From: DASZCR01 sp035942915
Lineage (GTDB): Bacteria; Acidobacteriota; Blastocatellia; Pyrinomonadales; Pyrinomonadaceae
Assembly: GCA_035942915.1 (NCBI GenBank)
Contig: DASZCR010000219.1
Location: forward strand, 1 to 10,128
Direction of reading: 5' to 3'
Length of the DNA stretch: 10,128 nucleotides
Position 1 is the first letter of the stretch. Each line of letters begins with the position of its first letter. Both the position numbers and the translations under genes were made by a program. Positions 1-7,000 of this stretch are shown one piece after another. The notes under the pieces are model-generated. The model made no database searches. It was not told the origin of the DNA and saw only the letters and a list, made by a program, of their open reading frames with translations.

Positions 1-172
1 TGAGGGTTTTGATTTCGGCCGAACGTGGGACGGCCTCGCCGTTGCAAAGCGGCCAGTGCGCGCCGCAGCCGTCGCCTGAGCCGGTCGCGCGCACGTATGC
101 GCCCCAGAGAATCACTGCGAGGTTGTAAACCAGCACGCCCCACGCGAAGACGGCAAAACGGTTGAGCTTCAT
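1..172 (-). CDS. ctaA: Heme A synthase CtaA (COX15/CtaA family), N-terminal fragment cut by the window edge
   Basis: Reading the minus strand from the ATG at 172-170 gives 57 open codons that run off the window. The protein begins with a short charged stretch and a first membrane helix (about residues 7-26). It continues with the very characteristic stretch GAYVRATGSGDGCGAHWPLC (residues 24-43) followed by NGEAVP. This matches the N-terminus of CtaA, the membrane enzyme that oxidises the heme O methyl group to make heme A for aa3-type cytochrome oxidases. C36 and C43 correspond to the conserved extracytoplasmic cysteine pair of Bacillus-type CtaA. The start is supported by the family's usual N-terminal length; the ribosome-binding site is weak (a GAGAGA about 14 nt upstream). 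The 98 nt gap from the aminotransferase makes co-transcription uncertain. The rest of the protein, including its other heme ligands, is outside the window. Confidence 0.88.
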   Translation of the reverse strand, partial: MKLNRFAVFAWGVLVYNLAVILWGAYVRATGSGDGCGAHWPLCNGEAVPRSAEIKTL

Positions 173-200
173 GAAGCTATTTTAATCTCTCAACAGATAC

Positions 201-239
201 GGCGCGAGCCGGGAATCTTCATCTTCCCCGTCCCGCGCC
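201..239 (-). other. Bulged hairpin in the aminotransferase-ctaA gap, possible weak terminator
   Basis: In the 98 nt between the aminotransferase stop and the ctaA start, GGCGCG at 201-206 is complementary to CGCGCC at 234-239. An inner stem pairs 211-215 with 224-228 around an 8 nt loop. The transcript could fold into a two-part stem. No U-run follows on the minus strand (the next bases are G-rich, then UUGAGAGAUUAAAAU), so a classical intrinsic terminator is not supported. It may be a chance structure in GC-rich DNA. Confidence 0.3.
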
Positions 240-270
240 GGACACGTCTCACGTCATTGATGAAGGCGCA

Positions 271-1443
271 TCAACCGAGCGCGCTTTGTAGTTTGCCGAG
301 CGCCGTCCGCAGAATGTCGTCCTCGCGCGCGATGCACAGGCGCATGTGGTCGTCCCACGTTGCGCTGTCGGCGAAGGCGCTGCCGGGAACGGCCGCCACG
401 CCCGCACGCTCGATGAGCATCTGGTTCAACTCCATCGCATCCGTGTAGCCTTCGGGGATGCGCGCCCAGAGATAGAAGGCCGAGCCGGAATCGTAGATGC
501 GAAAGCCCAACTCTTCGAGCACGCCGGAGGCCAGTTCGCGCTTGCGCCGGAAACGTTCCTGAAGCTTCGAGTAGTAGTCCGGGTCGGCCATCAGGACTTC
601 GGCCAGCGCCCGTTGCAAGGGCGTCGGCGAGCAGACGTAGAAGACGTTGTTGGCGTTGTTGAGCGGGGCGACCAGACGGCTGTCGCCGTAGGTGTAGCCG
701 AGCCGCCAGCCCGAAATGTTCCACGACTTCGAGAAGGAGTTGACCGTCACGGTGCGCTCCCACATCCCCGGCAGACTCGCCATCGAGACATGCGGCTCTG
801 CGCCGACCACGTAATGCTCGTAGACCTCGTCGGCGACGCAGAGCAGGTCTAACTCCTGACAGACTTCGGCTATCGCTTCCAGTTCGGCGCGCGTGAAGAC
901 CTTGCCCGTCGGGTTGACGGGCGTGCAGGCGACGATGGCGCGCAGCGGATATTCGGCGCGGTCTTTCAGTTCGCGGCAGCGCGCACGCAGCGCGTCCGTA
1001 TCGAATGTGAGCGTCTCGGCCGAGAGCGAGAGCAGTTCGGTACGGCCGCCGAGTTCTTCGACGATGCGCCGGTGATACGGATAGTAAGGCTCGAAGAGCA
1101 GCGCCGACGCGCCTTGCAGGTAGGTCTGCGCGAAGGCAATCAGGCCGCCGGTCGCGCCGGGCGTAATGAGGAGTTCGAGCGGCTTGGCGTCAGGGTCAAC
1201 GCGGACGCCGTTGAAGGTCGCAATCTTATCGGCGACGGCGCGACGGAGCGCACTGTCGCCTTCGGCCGGGCTGTAATGGTTCTGGCTCGCCGCGATGATG
1301 CCTGAGGCGGCGCGTGCCAGTTCAGGGTCGATGGCGAGTTCGGATTGTCCCTGAACGAGATTTCCGTCAACGGGCACGAGCCGTGTGATGAGACGGATGT
1401 CGGGTTTGGTGCGCGGGGTTTGCGCTTGGTCGGCGGCTGACAT
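271..1443 (-). CDS. PLP-dependent aminotransferase, class I/II (fold type I, aspartate/aromatic aminotransferase-like)
   Basis: The 390-residue product is full length for a class I/II aminotransferase and has no signal peptide, so it should act in the cytoplasm. It transfers an amino group from an amino acid to a 2-oxo acid using pyridoxal phosphate. Visible family marks are the phosphate-contacting GATGG (96-100), NPTG (177-180), ADEVYEHY (204-211, D205 contacts the pyridine nitrogen and Y208 the PLP oxygen), and SFSKSWNISGWRLGY (236-250) with the Schiff-base lysine K239. VPGSAF (352-357) and MRLC (367-370) follow, where R368 is the expected substrate carboxylate-binding arginine. The ATG is preceded by GAGGAAG at 1454-1460, 10 nt away. 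It begins 40 nt after the S10 peptidase stop, so the two are probably co-transcribed, and amino acids released by the peptidase would be logical substrates. The exact substrate cannot be read from the sequence. Confidence 0.93.
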   Translation of the reverse strand: MSAADQAQTPRTKPDIRLITRLVPVDGNLVQGQSELAIDPELARAASGIIAASQNHYSPAEGDSALRRAVADKIATFNGVRVDPDAKPLELLITPGATGGLIAFAQTYLQGASALLFEPYYPYHRRIVEELGGRTELLSLSAETLTFDTDALRARCRELKDRAEYPLRAIVACTPVNPTGKVFTRAELEAIAEVCQELDLLCVADEVYEHYVVGAEPHVSMASLPGMWERTVTVNSFSKSWNISGWRLGYTYGDSRLVAPLNNANNVFYVCSPTPLQRALAEVLMADPDYYSKLQERFRRKRELASGVLEELGFRIYDSGSAFYLWARIPEGYTDAMELNQMLIERAGVAAVPGSAFADSATWDDHMRLCIAREDDILRTALGKLQSALG

Positions 1444-1483
1444 AGCTGTTTAGCTTCCTCAGAGTTGTTGTTCTTCTCGACTG

Positions 1484-3310
1484 TCACCTGCTCACGAGCG
1501 CGCTCTGGATGAAGGAGGCCACGTCGCGCTTGAGTTGCGCGAGCGAGTTCTTCTCGATGTACATCATGTGTCCGGCTTCGTAGTTGGCCGTGCGTACCTG
1601 ACCGCGCAGAGACGGGTCAAGCCCCATGTGCGCGAGCGTGTACTGCGTGGCGAAGTAGGGCGTGGCGAGGTCGTAGTAGCCGGAGGCGACGAAGAGTTTC
1701 ATGTAAGGGTTCTTGGCGAAGGCGCTGCGGAGCGCCTCGCTCGTGTCGGCGTAGGCGTTATCCGAGCCGTAGTCCCAACGGCCGATGCCGCCGCCGAGAA
1801 TGTAGTATTCGAGGTCTGACTTGAAGCCGAGTTCGCGGCGCACGTAGTCGTTGAGCGTCGCCGTGTAGGGCGGACGAATAGCCGCCATGCTGGGGTCGAA
1901 GTCGGGAAACTCGGCGGCGGCGAGCAAGTCCATGCCCTTGAAACGGCTGTCGAGGCGGCCTACCGTCCGTTTCTGGTCGCGCAGCAGTTCTTTGTCGAAA
2001 CGCTGAATCTCGATGCGCAGATTGCTGTTGTCGATGAACTGTCGGCTCAAGCCCGTGTAGCGCGCGAGCCGGTCGATAACTTCCTGTCGCTCCTGCGGCG
2101 TGAGGGTGTCGCCTTTGGCGAGGGCGGTCGTGTAGTCGGTCGCCGCCCAACGCTCCACCTCGTCGAGCGTGCGCCGAAGGTCGCCTTGCAGGTCGGCCGG
2201 AAGTTTTTTGTGATACCACGCGGTGGCCGTGTAGGTCGGCAGAAAGAGGACGTAGGGCAGGTCGTTGCCGCGCCCGAAGCGCGCGGTCTGAAAGTTCATG
2301 ATGGTCGAGACGAGCAGAATGCCGTTGAAGGCGACGCCCCGGTCGATGAGATAGCCGGAGAGACCTGCGGCGCGCGTCGTGCCGTAGGATTCGCCGACGA
2401 GAAAGAGCGGCGAAGACCAACGCTCATAACGCGAGAGATAAAGGCGGATGAATTCGCCTATCGACTGGATGTCGCCCTGCAAGCCGAAATACTTGCTGGC
2501 GAGTTCCGGCTTGGCCGCGCGGCTGTAGCCCGTGCCGACGGGGTCGATAAAGACCATGTCGGTCAGGTCGAGCCACGTGTGCTCGTTGTCTACGAGTTGA
2601 TACGGAGGAGGAGGCAGCCCGCCGTCGTCGAGCATGCGGACGCGGCGCGGGCCGAGTGCTCCGAGATGGAGCCAGACGGAGGAAGAGCCGGGGCCGCCGT
2701 TGAAGGAGAACATCAGCGGGCGTTCGGCTGGCCGCCCCATGCCTTCGGCGTTGTAGGCCATGAAGAAGATGCGCGCCTCTGTTTCGCCCGCCGCGTTCTT
2801 GAGAGGCATCATCCCCGTCGTCACCGTGTAGCGCAGCGTGCGGCCTCCGACGCGTACCTCGTGACGCGTGACGACCGGCCGCTCGTCCATCATCGCCGGG
2901 TCGCGCTCGACCGGGCGCTGCGGGGACGCAGCGGGCGCGGGCTGCTGCTGTTGCGGCTGCGCCGAAGAGGCTGTCTGGGGTCTGTAGTTGGCGCGCACGG
3001 CTGCGAGCAGGTCGTCTGTCGCCCCGGCCGTTCGCAACTCCTGTTCGATGACGGGCGTCAGCGCGAAATCGACGCCGTTGGAGTTGACGGCCGCGAGGAG
3101 CGCGGCCTGCGCGGCGCTGCGCTGGTCTGGACTGAGGCCGGGGAGTCCGAGCAGGTTGATAATCGTTTCGCGCGTGATAACGCTGCGCCCGGTCTGTTGA
3201 GCGCGCGACGGCATCTGCGGCGCGAGCGCGAAGAAGAAGATGATGATGATGCTCAGGGCGGCTGAGAGAGGCCGTGCGAGGCCGTGACTATGTAGCGAAG
3301 CGAACCGCAT
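1484..3310 (-). CDS. Secreted serine carboxypeptidase, peptidase family S10, with extra N-terminal helical region
   Basis: The 608-residue product is an S10 (carboxypeptidase Y-like) serine exopeptidase that removes C-terminal residues from peptides. Residues 1-38 form a signal peptide with a strongly hydrophobic core (IIIIFFFALA, 21-30) and an SRA-Q type cleavage site near 37-38, so it should be exported. Residues 41-110 look like a small helical domain, followed by a Gln/Pro/Ala-rich linker (112-135). The alpha/beta-hydrolase core runs from about 145 to 604. NGGPGSSS (204-211) provides the oxyanion region, GESYG (306-310) holds nucleophile S308, D547 lies in SGYYDLATP and H581 in AGHMMY, so the triad is complete. 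The reading frame stays open upstream to 3805, but that part overlaps PhyH and is arginine-rich noise. The ATG at 3310 gives the signal peptide and has AGGAGG at 3324-3329, 13 nt upstream. The following aminotransferase is 40 nt away. Confidence 0.93.
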   Translation of the reverse strand: MRFASLHSHGLARPLSAALSIIIIFFFALAPQMPSRAQQTGRSVITRETIINLLGLPGLSPDQRSAAQAALLAAVNSNGVDFALTPVIEQELRTAGATDDLLAAVRANYRPQTASSAQPQQQQPAPAASPQRPVERDPAMMDERPVVTRHEVRVGGRTLRYTVTTGMMPLKNAAGETEARIFFMAYNAEGMGRPAERPLMFSFNGGPGSSSVWLHLGALGPRRVRMLDDGGLPPPPYQLVDNEHTWLDLTDMVFIDPVGTGYSRAAKPELASKYFGLQGDIQSIGEFIRLYLSRYERWSSPLFLVGESYGTTRAAGLSGYLIDRGVAFNGILLVSTIMNFQTARFGRGNDLPYVLFLPTYTATAWYHKKLPADLQGDLRRTLDEVERWAATDYTTALAKGDTLTPQERQEVIDRLARYTGLSRQFIDNSNLRIEIQRFDKELLRDQKRTVGRLDSRFKGMDLLAAAEFPDFDPSMAAIRPPYTATLNDYVRRELGFKSDLEYYILGGGIGRWDYGSDNAYADTSEALRSAFAKNPYMKLFVASGYYDLATPYFATQYTLAHMGLDPSLRGQVRTANYEAGHMMYIEKNSLAQLKRDVASFIQSALVSR

Positions 3311-3522
3311 CGTGACTTCTATTCCTCCTGAAACCTTGTGAGTCCGTGTAGAGCCTCGACGAAAATCCGTCCACGCGAAAGCGGGGCGGCGCGTCGCGGC
3401 TCTTTGACAACTTCGGGAGTCGTGACCGGAAGGCGTTCGCCATTTTAGCCGACGAGCAGGCCGCAACACTAGCGCGCAGCGCGCGACACGCGCGACAGGT
3501 TCGCTTGCGGCCTCTTTCCGGT
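3311..3522 (-). other. 212 nt intergenic region with a long inverted repeat after the PhyH stop
   Basis: This is the largest gene-free stretch in the downstream half. A perfect 9 bp inverted repeat (AGGCCGCAA at 3458-3466, TTGCGGCCT at 3505-3513) encloses 38 nt that include an inner 6 bp GC hairpin CGCGCG-ACA-CGCGCG. It starts 9 nt after the PhyH stop codon, where a terminator or mRNA-end stabiliser would be expected, but no U-tract follows. Downstream towards the peptidase there is a TTGTCA hexamer (3405-3410) but no good -10 box at the right distance. Another weak pair, TGGACG and TACACG 17 nt apart, lies just before the peptidase ribosome-binding site. I see no convincing promoter, only that one could fit here. 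Confidence 0.4.
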
Positions 3523-4326
3523 TCAGTAGGCGAAGGCTTGATAAATCTCGGCGTCGGGCAGGTCGTCGAGAGAATCGACGACGGGGTTGAAGCGCAGGAG
3601 TTGGCGTGCGCGCGGCGAGAGCGCAGGGAGCGCGGCGCGCGGGACGCGGATGGAGACTTCGGGGCGATAGAGCCAGCGACGACTGTAGCCGATGACGACC
3701 ATCGGGCGCGGCTCGCCGGTGCGGTTCGGTGTGCCGCGATGAAGGCCGCGCACGTCGCGTATCATCACGTCGCCGAGTCTCATCGTAATGGGTTCGAGCG
3801 CGCACGCACCCGATTCGATGAGTTGAAGGCCATGCTCCTTCGACATCATGTGCGTGGCGCGCGCCACCTCGAAAGGCCCGTTCTCAATCTTGACATCGAC
3901 GAGCGGGAAGTTGACGGCGAGTTGATAGGGAGGCGTCTCCTTGCCGGTCTCTGGAAAGAGCGGCGGCGTGTCGCGGTGGATGTCCTGATAGTCTGAACCG
4001 AGCAGCGGCGTGTCGGTGGCGAGTTGCGGCATCACCATGTCTTCGCCGACGAGGCGCGAGCAGACGGCAAGCACGTCTTCATCTTCGTAGATGTCCGGGT
4101 CGGCGAAAGGCTCTGTGAACGGAAGCGTCACGTAGTAGCGGCCGACGCCGCGATTCTGCAAGTGTCCCTCGCGCGCGATGTGCGTTTCGAGAAGCGGCGT
4201 GAAAGCCTCGCGCCACGCACGCAGTTTCTCCGGCGCGAAGTGTGCGCGCAACAGGCAGAAACCGTCGCGCAACACCTCTTCTGCGAACCCTTCAATCTCG
4301 CTTTCGCGGTAACGCCCCGTCTTCAC
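3523..4326 (-). CDS. PhyH-family Fe(II)/2-oxoglutarate-dependent oxygenase (phytanoyl-CoA dioxygenase-like)
   Basis: The product (267 residues from the chosen start) has the double-stranded beta-helix oxygenase marks. These are the iron-binding HxD in IHRDTP (H117, D119), a NFPLVD strand (139-144), ENGPFEV (148-154, the usual position of the ENG-x-x-x-V stretch), and the distal iron ligand in HRGTPNRT (H196) with R202 as the likely 2-oxoglutarate-binding arginine. It has no signal peptide and should hydroxylate a small molecule in the cytoplasm. The substrate cannot be told, since this family covers many unrelated substrates. Three starts are possible: GTG at 4371 (overlapping the permease stop as GTGA), ATG at 4356, and GTG at 4326. 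I chose 4326 because AGGGGGAGG at 4332-4340 lies 5 nt upstream, while the other two lack a good site. Residues after that start (RYRESEIEGFAEEVLRDGF) already include the normal family N-terminus. Confidence 0.88.
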   Translation of the reverse strand: MKTGRYRESEIEGFAEEVLRDGFCLLRAHFAPEKLRAWREAFTPLLETHIAREGHLQNRGVGRYYVTLPFTEPFADPDIYEDEDVLAVCSRLVGEDMVMPQLATDTPLLGSDYQDIHRDTPPLFPETGKETPPYQLAVNFPLVDVKIENGPFEVARATHMMSKEHGLQLIESGACALEPITMRLGDVMIRDVRGLHRGTPNRTGEPRPMVVIGYSRRWLYRPEVSIRVPRAALPALSPRARQLLRFNPVVDSLDDLPDAEIYQAFAY

Positions 4327-4331
4327 TTCCG

Positions 4332-4340
4332 CCTCCCCCT
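4332..4340 (-). promoter_or_regulatory. Strong ribosome-binding site deciding the PhyH start
   Basis: AGGGGGAGG on the minus strand stands 5 nt before the GTG at 4326-4324. It is among the strongest Shine-Dalgarno-like sequences in the window and lies inside the reading frame of the two longer start options, which favours the short form. Confidence 0.6.
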
Positions 4341-4367
4341 TGAAAGAATTCGACATGATTATACGGC

Positions 4368-5366
4368 TCACTTACGACGACTCAAAAGGTTCTGTGCGAC
4401 GACGACGACGAGCAGGAAGACGCCGCGAATCACGGTCTGCCACCAGGGGTTGAAGCGGCCGTCGAGATTAAAGATGTTCATGATGACGCCGAGCAGCAGG
4501 AGGCCGACGAGCGTCGAGCCGACGCCGCCCTGCCCGCCCGTCAAAAGCGTTCCGCCGACGACGACCGACGCGATGGCGTCGAGTTCCCAACCCATCGCCG
4601 CGTCGGGCTGTCCCGTCCGCAGGCGCGAGGCGAGCGTCGCTCCGGCCAGTCCGGCGAGCGCGCCGCTCAAAGCGTAGACGCCTAAGGTCACGCGCGTCAC
4701 GTTCAAGCCCATCAGCCGCGCCGCCTCGTCGTTGTCGCCGACGGCGTAGACGTGGCGGCCGAAACGCGTGTGGTTGAGGACGAGCCAGCCGAGCGCGTAG
4801 AGCAGGATGAGCAGGACGACCGGCACGGGCAACGGCCCAATCCACTCGTTGCCGAGCCAACTGAAACCTTCGGCCACGCGATTGACGCTCACAGGTCGCT
4901 CGCCCGTGTAGACGAGCGCGAGGCCGCGCGCCGCAATCATCATCGCCAGCGTGACGATGAAGGGCTGGATGCGCGCCTTAGCGATGAGCACGCCGTTGGT
5001 TAGTCCGAGCAGCGTGGTGAAGGCGATGGCGGCGACGACGGCCACGAACAGTCCCCGGTCGGCGAGGTTGGCGGCAATCACTCCGGCGACGGCGGCGAGC
5101 GCGCCGACCGAGAGGTCGATGCCGCCCGTCAGGATAACGAACGTCATCCCCAGCGCGATGAAGCCGAGCATGCTGTTCTGGCGCAGCAGGTTGACGAGGA
5201 TGAAGTTCGGATTGAGGAACTGCTCGTAAGAGGCGGCGGCGTAGATGAAGACGAGGACGAGGACGGCGAGCGCGCCGTGGCGCTGGAAGAGTCTGGCGAA
5301 ACGCGCGCGCTCGACCCTCCCGCGCGTCGAACCGGCGTGCGTCTCCACGGTCGTGGCTTGGCTCAT
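4368..5366 (-). CDS. yjfF: Sugar ABC transporter permease, RbsC family, YjfF-like (second permease)
   Basis: A 332-residue inner-membrane protein with about eight to ten hydrophobic segments after a basic, polar N-terminal tail (1-30). Family marks are GMTFVILTGGIDLSVG (73-88), RIQPFIVTL (132-140), TRFGRHVYAVGDNDEAARLMG (200-220, the cytoplasmic loop that contacts the ATPase) and ELDAIASVVVGGTLLTGG (261-278). It should form half of the membrane channel of a pentose/hexose importer. The N-terminal QNSMLGFIALGMTFVILTGG region, the VVVGGTLLTGG stretch and the C-terminal NLDGRFNPWW followed by a hydrophobic helix resemble E. coli YjfF, one of the two permeases of the galactofuranose importer, as I remember that sequence. 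The ATG has GGAG 6 nt upstream and lies 45 nt after the GH43 stop. The symbol is a family-level assignment. Confidence 0.9.
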   Translation of the reverse strand: MSQATTVETHAGSTRGRVERARFARLFQRHGALAVLVLVFIYAAASYEQFLNPNFILVNLLRQNSMLGFIALGMTFVILTGGIDLSVGALAAVAGVIAANLADRGLFVAVVAAIAFTTLLGLTNGVLIAKARIQPFIVTLAMMIAARGLALVYTGERPVSVNRVAEGFSWLGNEWIGPLPVPVVLLILLYALGWLVLNHTRFGRHVYAVGDNDEAARLMGLNVTRVTLGVYALSGALAGLAGATLASRLRTGQPDAAMGWELDAIASVVVGGTLLTGGQGGVGSTLVGLLLLGVIMNIFNLDGRFNPWWQTVIRGVFLLVVVVAQNLLSRRK

Positions 5367-5411
5367 AACTTTCTCCGCTGTGCTTGAGAGTCGGTCTGCT
5401 GTTGGTGAACT

Positions 5412-6992
5412 TCAACGCGCGGGTGTGACGCGCAACCAATCGAAGCGCGCGGCCGCGCCCGGCGCACCGGAGGCCGTCAGAGCGACGCGCACGCCCTCAA
5501 TGTGCGTGCCGCTGACGGGTTGGCCGAGCAGCGTCCATTCGCGCCCGTTCGTGCTGTAGGCGAACTGATAACGCTCGCCTCCCTGCGCCGTCATGCGCAG
5601 GTAGATTGAGTCGGCGCGCGGCGCATCGGCCGTGTAGGGGCGCTCTTCCCTCTTTTCTTCGCGCCGCCAGACAAACAGTTTTCCGCCACCGACGACGACG
5701 CCGAGCGCGGCCGTCGGCCAACCGTAGGCGGCCAGTCCGGCGTGCGTCGCGGGCGACATCCGGCGCAGGTCAACGTGCGTCGTCGCCGTGTAATCGCCCG
5801 TCGTCGTCTGACGCGCGACGAGTGCGGCCGTCAGGTCTTCGGCCTTGCTGCCGGTTGGCGCGAGCAGCAGGTAACCGCCCCCTTGCGTCTCGACGCTGAC
5901 CGACTGCGTGTTGTGCATCGGCCACTGCCAGCCGGGCGCAAGTGTCGCATCCGTGAAACCGTCGAAGAAGCCCGCCTCGCGGCGCTCGGCGGCGAGCGGC
6001 AGCGGGGCGACGGCCGCAGTCGCGCCGGGGCCGCGCCCATCGTTGATGACAGGCCAGCCGTCGGCGCTCCACTTGATTTCGTCGAGCAGCGTCTCGCGTC
6101 CGATGTAGACGGCGTCGCGCGTCGCGCGGTAGGCGTGATAGAGCATGAAGTCTCGGCCGCGCCCGTCCGTCACCACGTCGCCGTGACCGGGACATTGCCA
6201 CTGCTGGTTGGCCGCCAGTATCGGGTTGCGCGGGTTCTTCTCCCAGGGGCCTAACAGTTTGCGCGCGCGCGCGACGCCGAGCGCGTAGTTGCAACTGCGA
6301 CCGCAGCAGGCGTTCCCCGAATAGAAATGATAGAACCACTCGCCGCGCCGCAGGATGTAAGAGCCTTCGACGACGTGGTTCTCCCACGCGGTCGTGTTGC
6401 GCAGAATCATCTTCGGCTTGCCGGTCAACTTCGTTCCGTCTTCGGTGAGCGGCTGCGCCCAGATGGGCGTCGGCTTGCCCCGGCTGTTGCCGTCCTCTTT
6501 CCAGATGAGATACGGGCGGTCGTTCTCGTCGCGCACCATGAAGGCGTCGATAGAACCTATCTCCTGACAGACGAGCGGGCCATGGTCTGTGTAAGGCCCT
6601 TCGGGACGCGGCGCGGTGGCGACGGCGACGCAGAGCGGGCCGCCTCTTTTGCGCGCCGTGTAGAAGACGAAGAAGCGACCCTTGTCAACAATGAACTCAG
6701 GCGCCCAGAAGTCGCGCGCCGCCCACGCCGGAGGCCGCGCGAAGACCGCACCGACGATGCGCCAGTTGACGAGGTCGCGCGAGTGCAACACGGGAAAGTG
6801 CGGCTCCCAGTTGCCCGAAGTGGTCGTCGCCCAGTAATCGTCGCCGACGCGCACCACCGACGGGTCTGGAAAATCGCCCGCGATGACCGGGTTCGTGTAA
6901 CTGGCCTGCCGCTGCTGCGCCGTCGCCGCCGTCGCCGCCAAGCACCACGCCAGCAGCGCAACCAGACAGCCCCTTTGAATCCTTCTCAACAT
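5412..6992 (-). CDS. Secreted glycoside hydrolase family 43 enzyme (arabinofuranosidase/xylosidase-like) with C-terminal beta-sandwich
   Basis: The 526-residue product hydrolyses glycosidic bonds, most likely removing arabinofuranose, xylose or a related furanose from plant or microbial polysaccharides. Residues 1-25 are a signal peptide (RRIQR, then a hydrophobic core, ATA-QQ cleavage site). The five-bladed propeller spans about 32-325 with the three GH43 acids: general base D43 in GDFPDPSVV, pKa modulator D149 in SIDAFMVRD, and general acid E209 in VVEGSYIL. A cysteine group (NACCGRSCNYALGVA, C229, C230, C234) and QCPGHGDVV (266-274) also sit in this domain. Residues 341-524 look like the concanavalin-like sandwich common at GH43 C-termini (FFDGF, PGWQW, GGGYLLL). 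The open frame extends to 7070, but the ATG at 6992 gives the signal peptide and follows the permease stop by 8 nt, so translation is probably coupled. GGAG lies unusually close to this ATG. The exact substrate is unknown. Confidence 0.92.
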   Translation of the reverse strand: MLRRIQRGCLVALLAWCLAATAATAQQRQASYTNPVIAGDFPDPSVVRVGDDYWATTTSGNWEPHFPVLHSRDLVNWRIVGAVFARPPAWAARDFWAPEFIVDKGRFFVFYTARKRGGPLCVAVATAPRPEGPYTDHGPLVCQEIGSIDAFMVRDENDRPYLIWKEDGNSRGKPTPIWAQPLTEDGTKLTGKPKMILRNTTAWENHVVEGSYILRRGEWFYHFYSGNACCGRSCNYALGVARARKLLGPWEKNPRNPILAANQQWQCPGHGDVVTDGRGRDFMLYHAYRATRDAVYIGRETLLDEIKWSADGWPVINDGRGPGATAAVAPLPLAAERREAGFFDGFTDATLAPGWQWPMHNTQSVSVETQGGGYLLLAPTGSKAEDLTAALVARQTTTGDYTATTHVDLRRMSPATHAGLAAYGWPTAALGVVVGGGKLFVWRREEKREERPYTADAPRADSIYLRMTAQGGERYQFAYSTNGREWTLLGQPVSGTHIEGVRVALTASGAPGAAARFDWLRVTPAR

Positions 6993-7000
6993 ACTCCGCT

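Noticed and set aside
304..312. Loss of ATPase function from the altered second Walker A of the ABC protein (residue numbers given)
   Set aside because: An arginine in place of lysine in the second domain is usual for the RbsA/YtfR group, so this is not evidence of a broken gene.
2186..3265. A 359-codon open frame on the plus strand opposite the S10 peptidase
   Set aside because: It has the same Arg/Ala/Asp-rich composition, no motif, and overlaps a peptidase gene with a full catalytic triad, so it is an antisense shadow.
3311..3805. An N-terminal extension of the S10 peptidase frame to 3805
   Set aside because: It overlaps the PhyH gene, is extremely arginine-rich and would bury the clear signal peptide; the ATG at 3310 has a ribosome-binding site.
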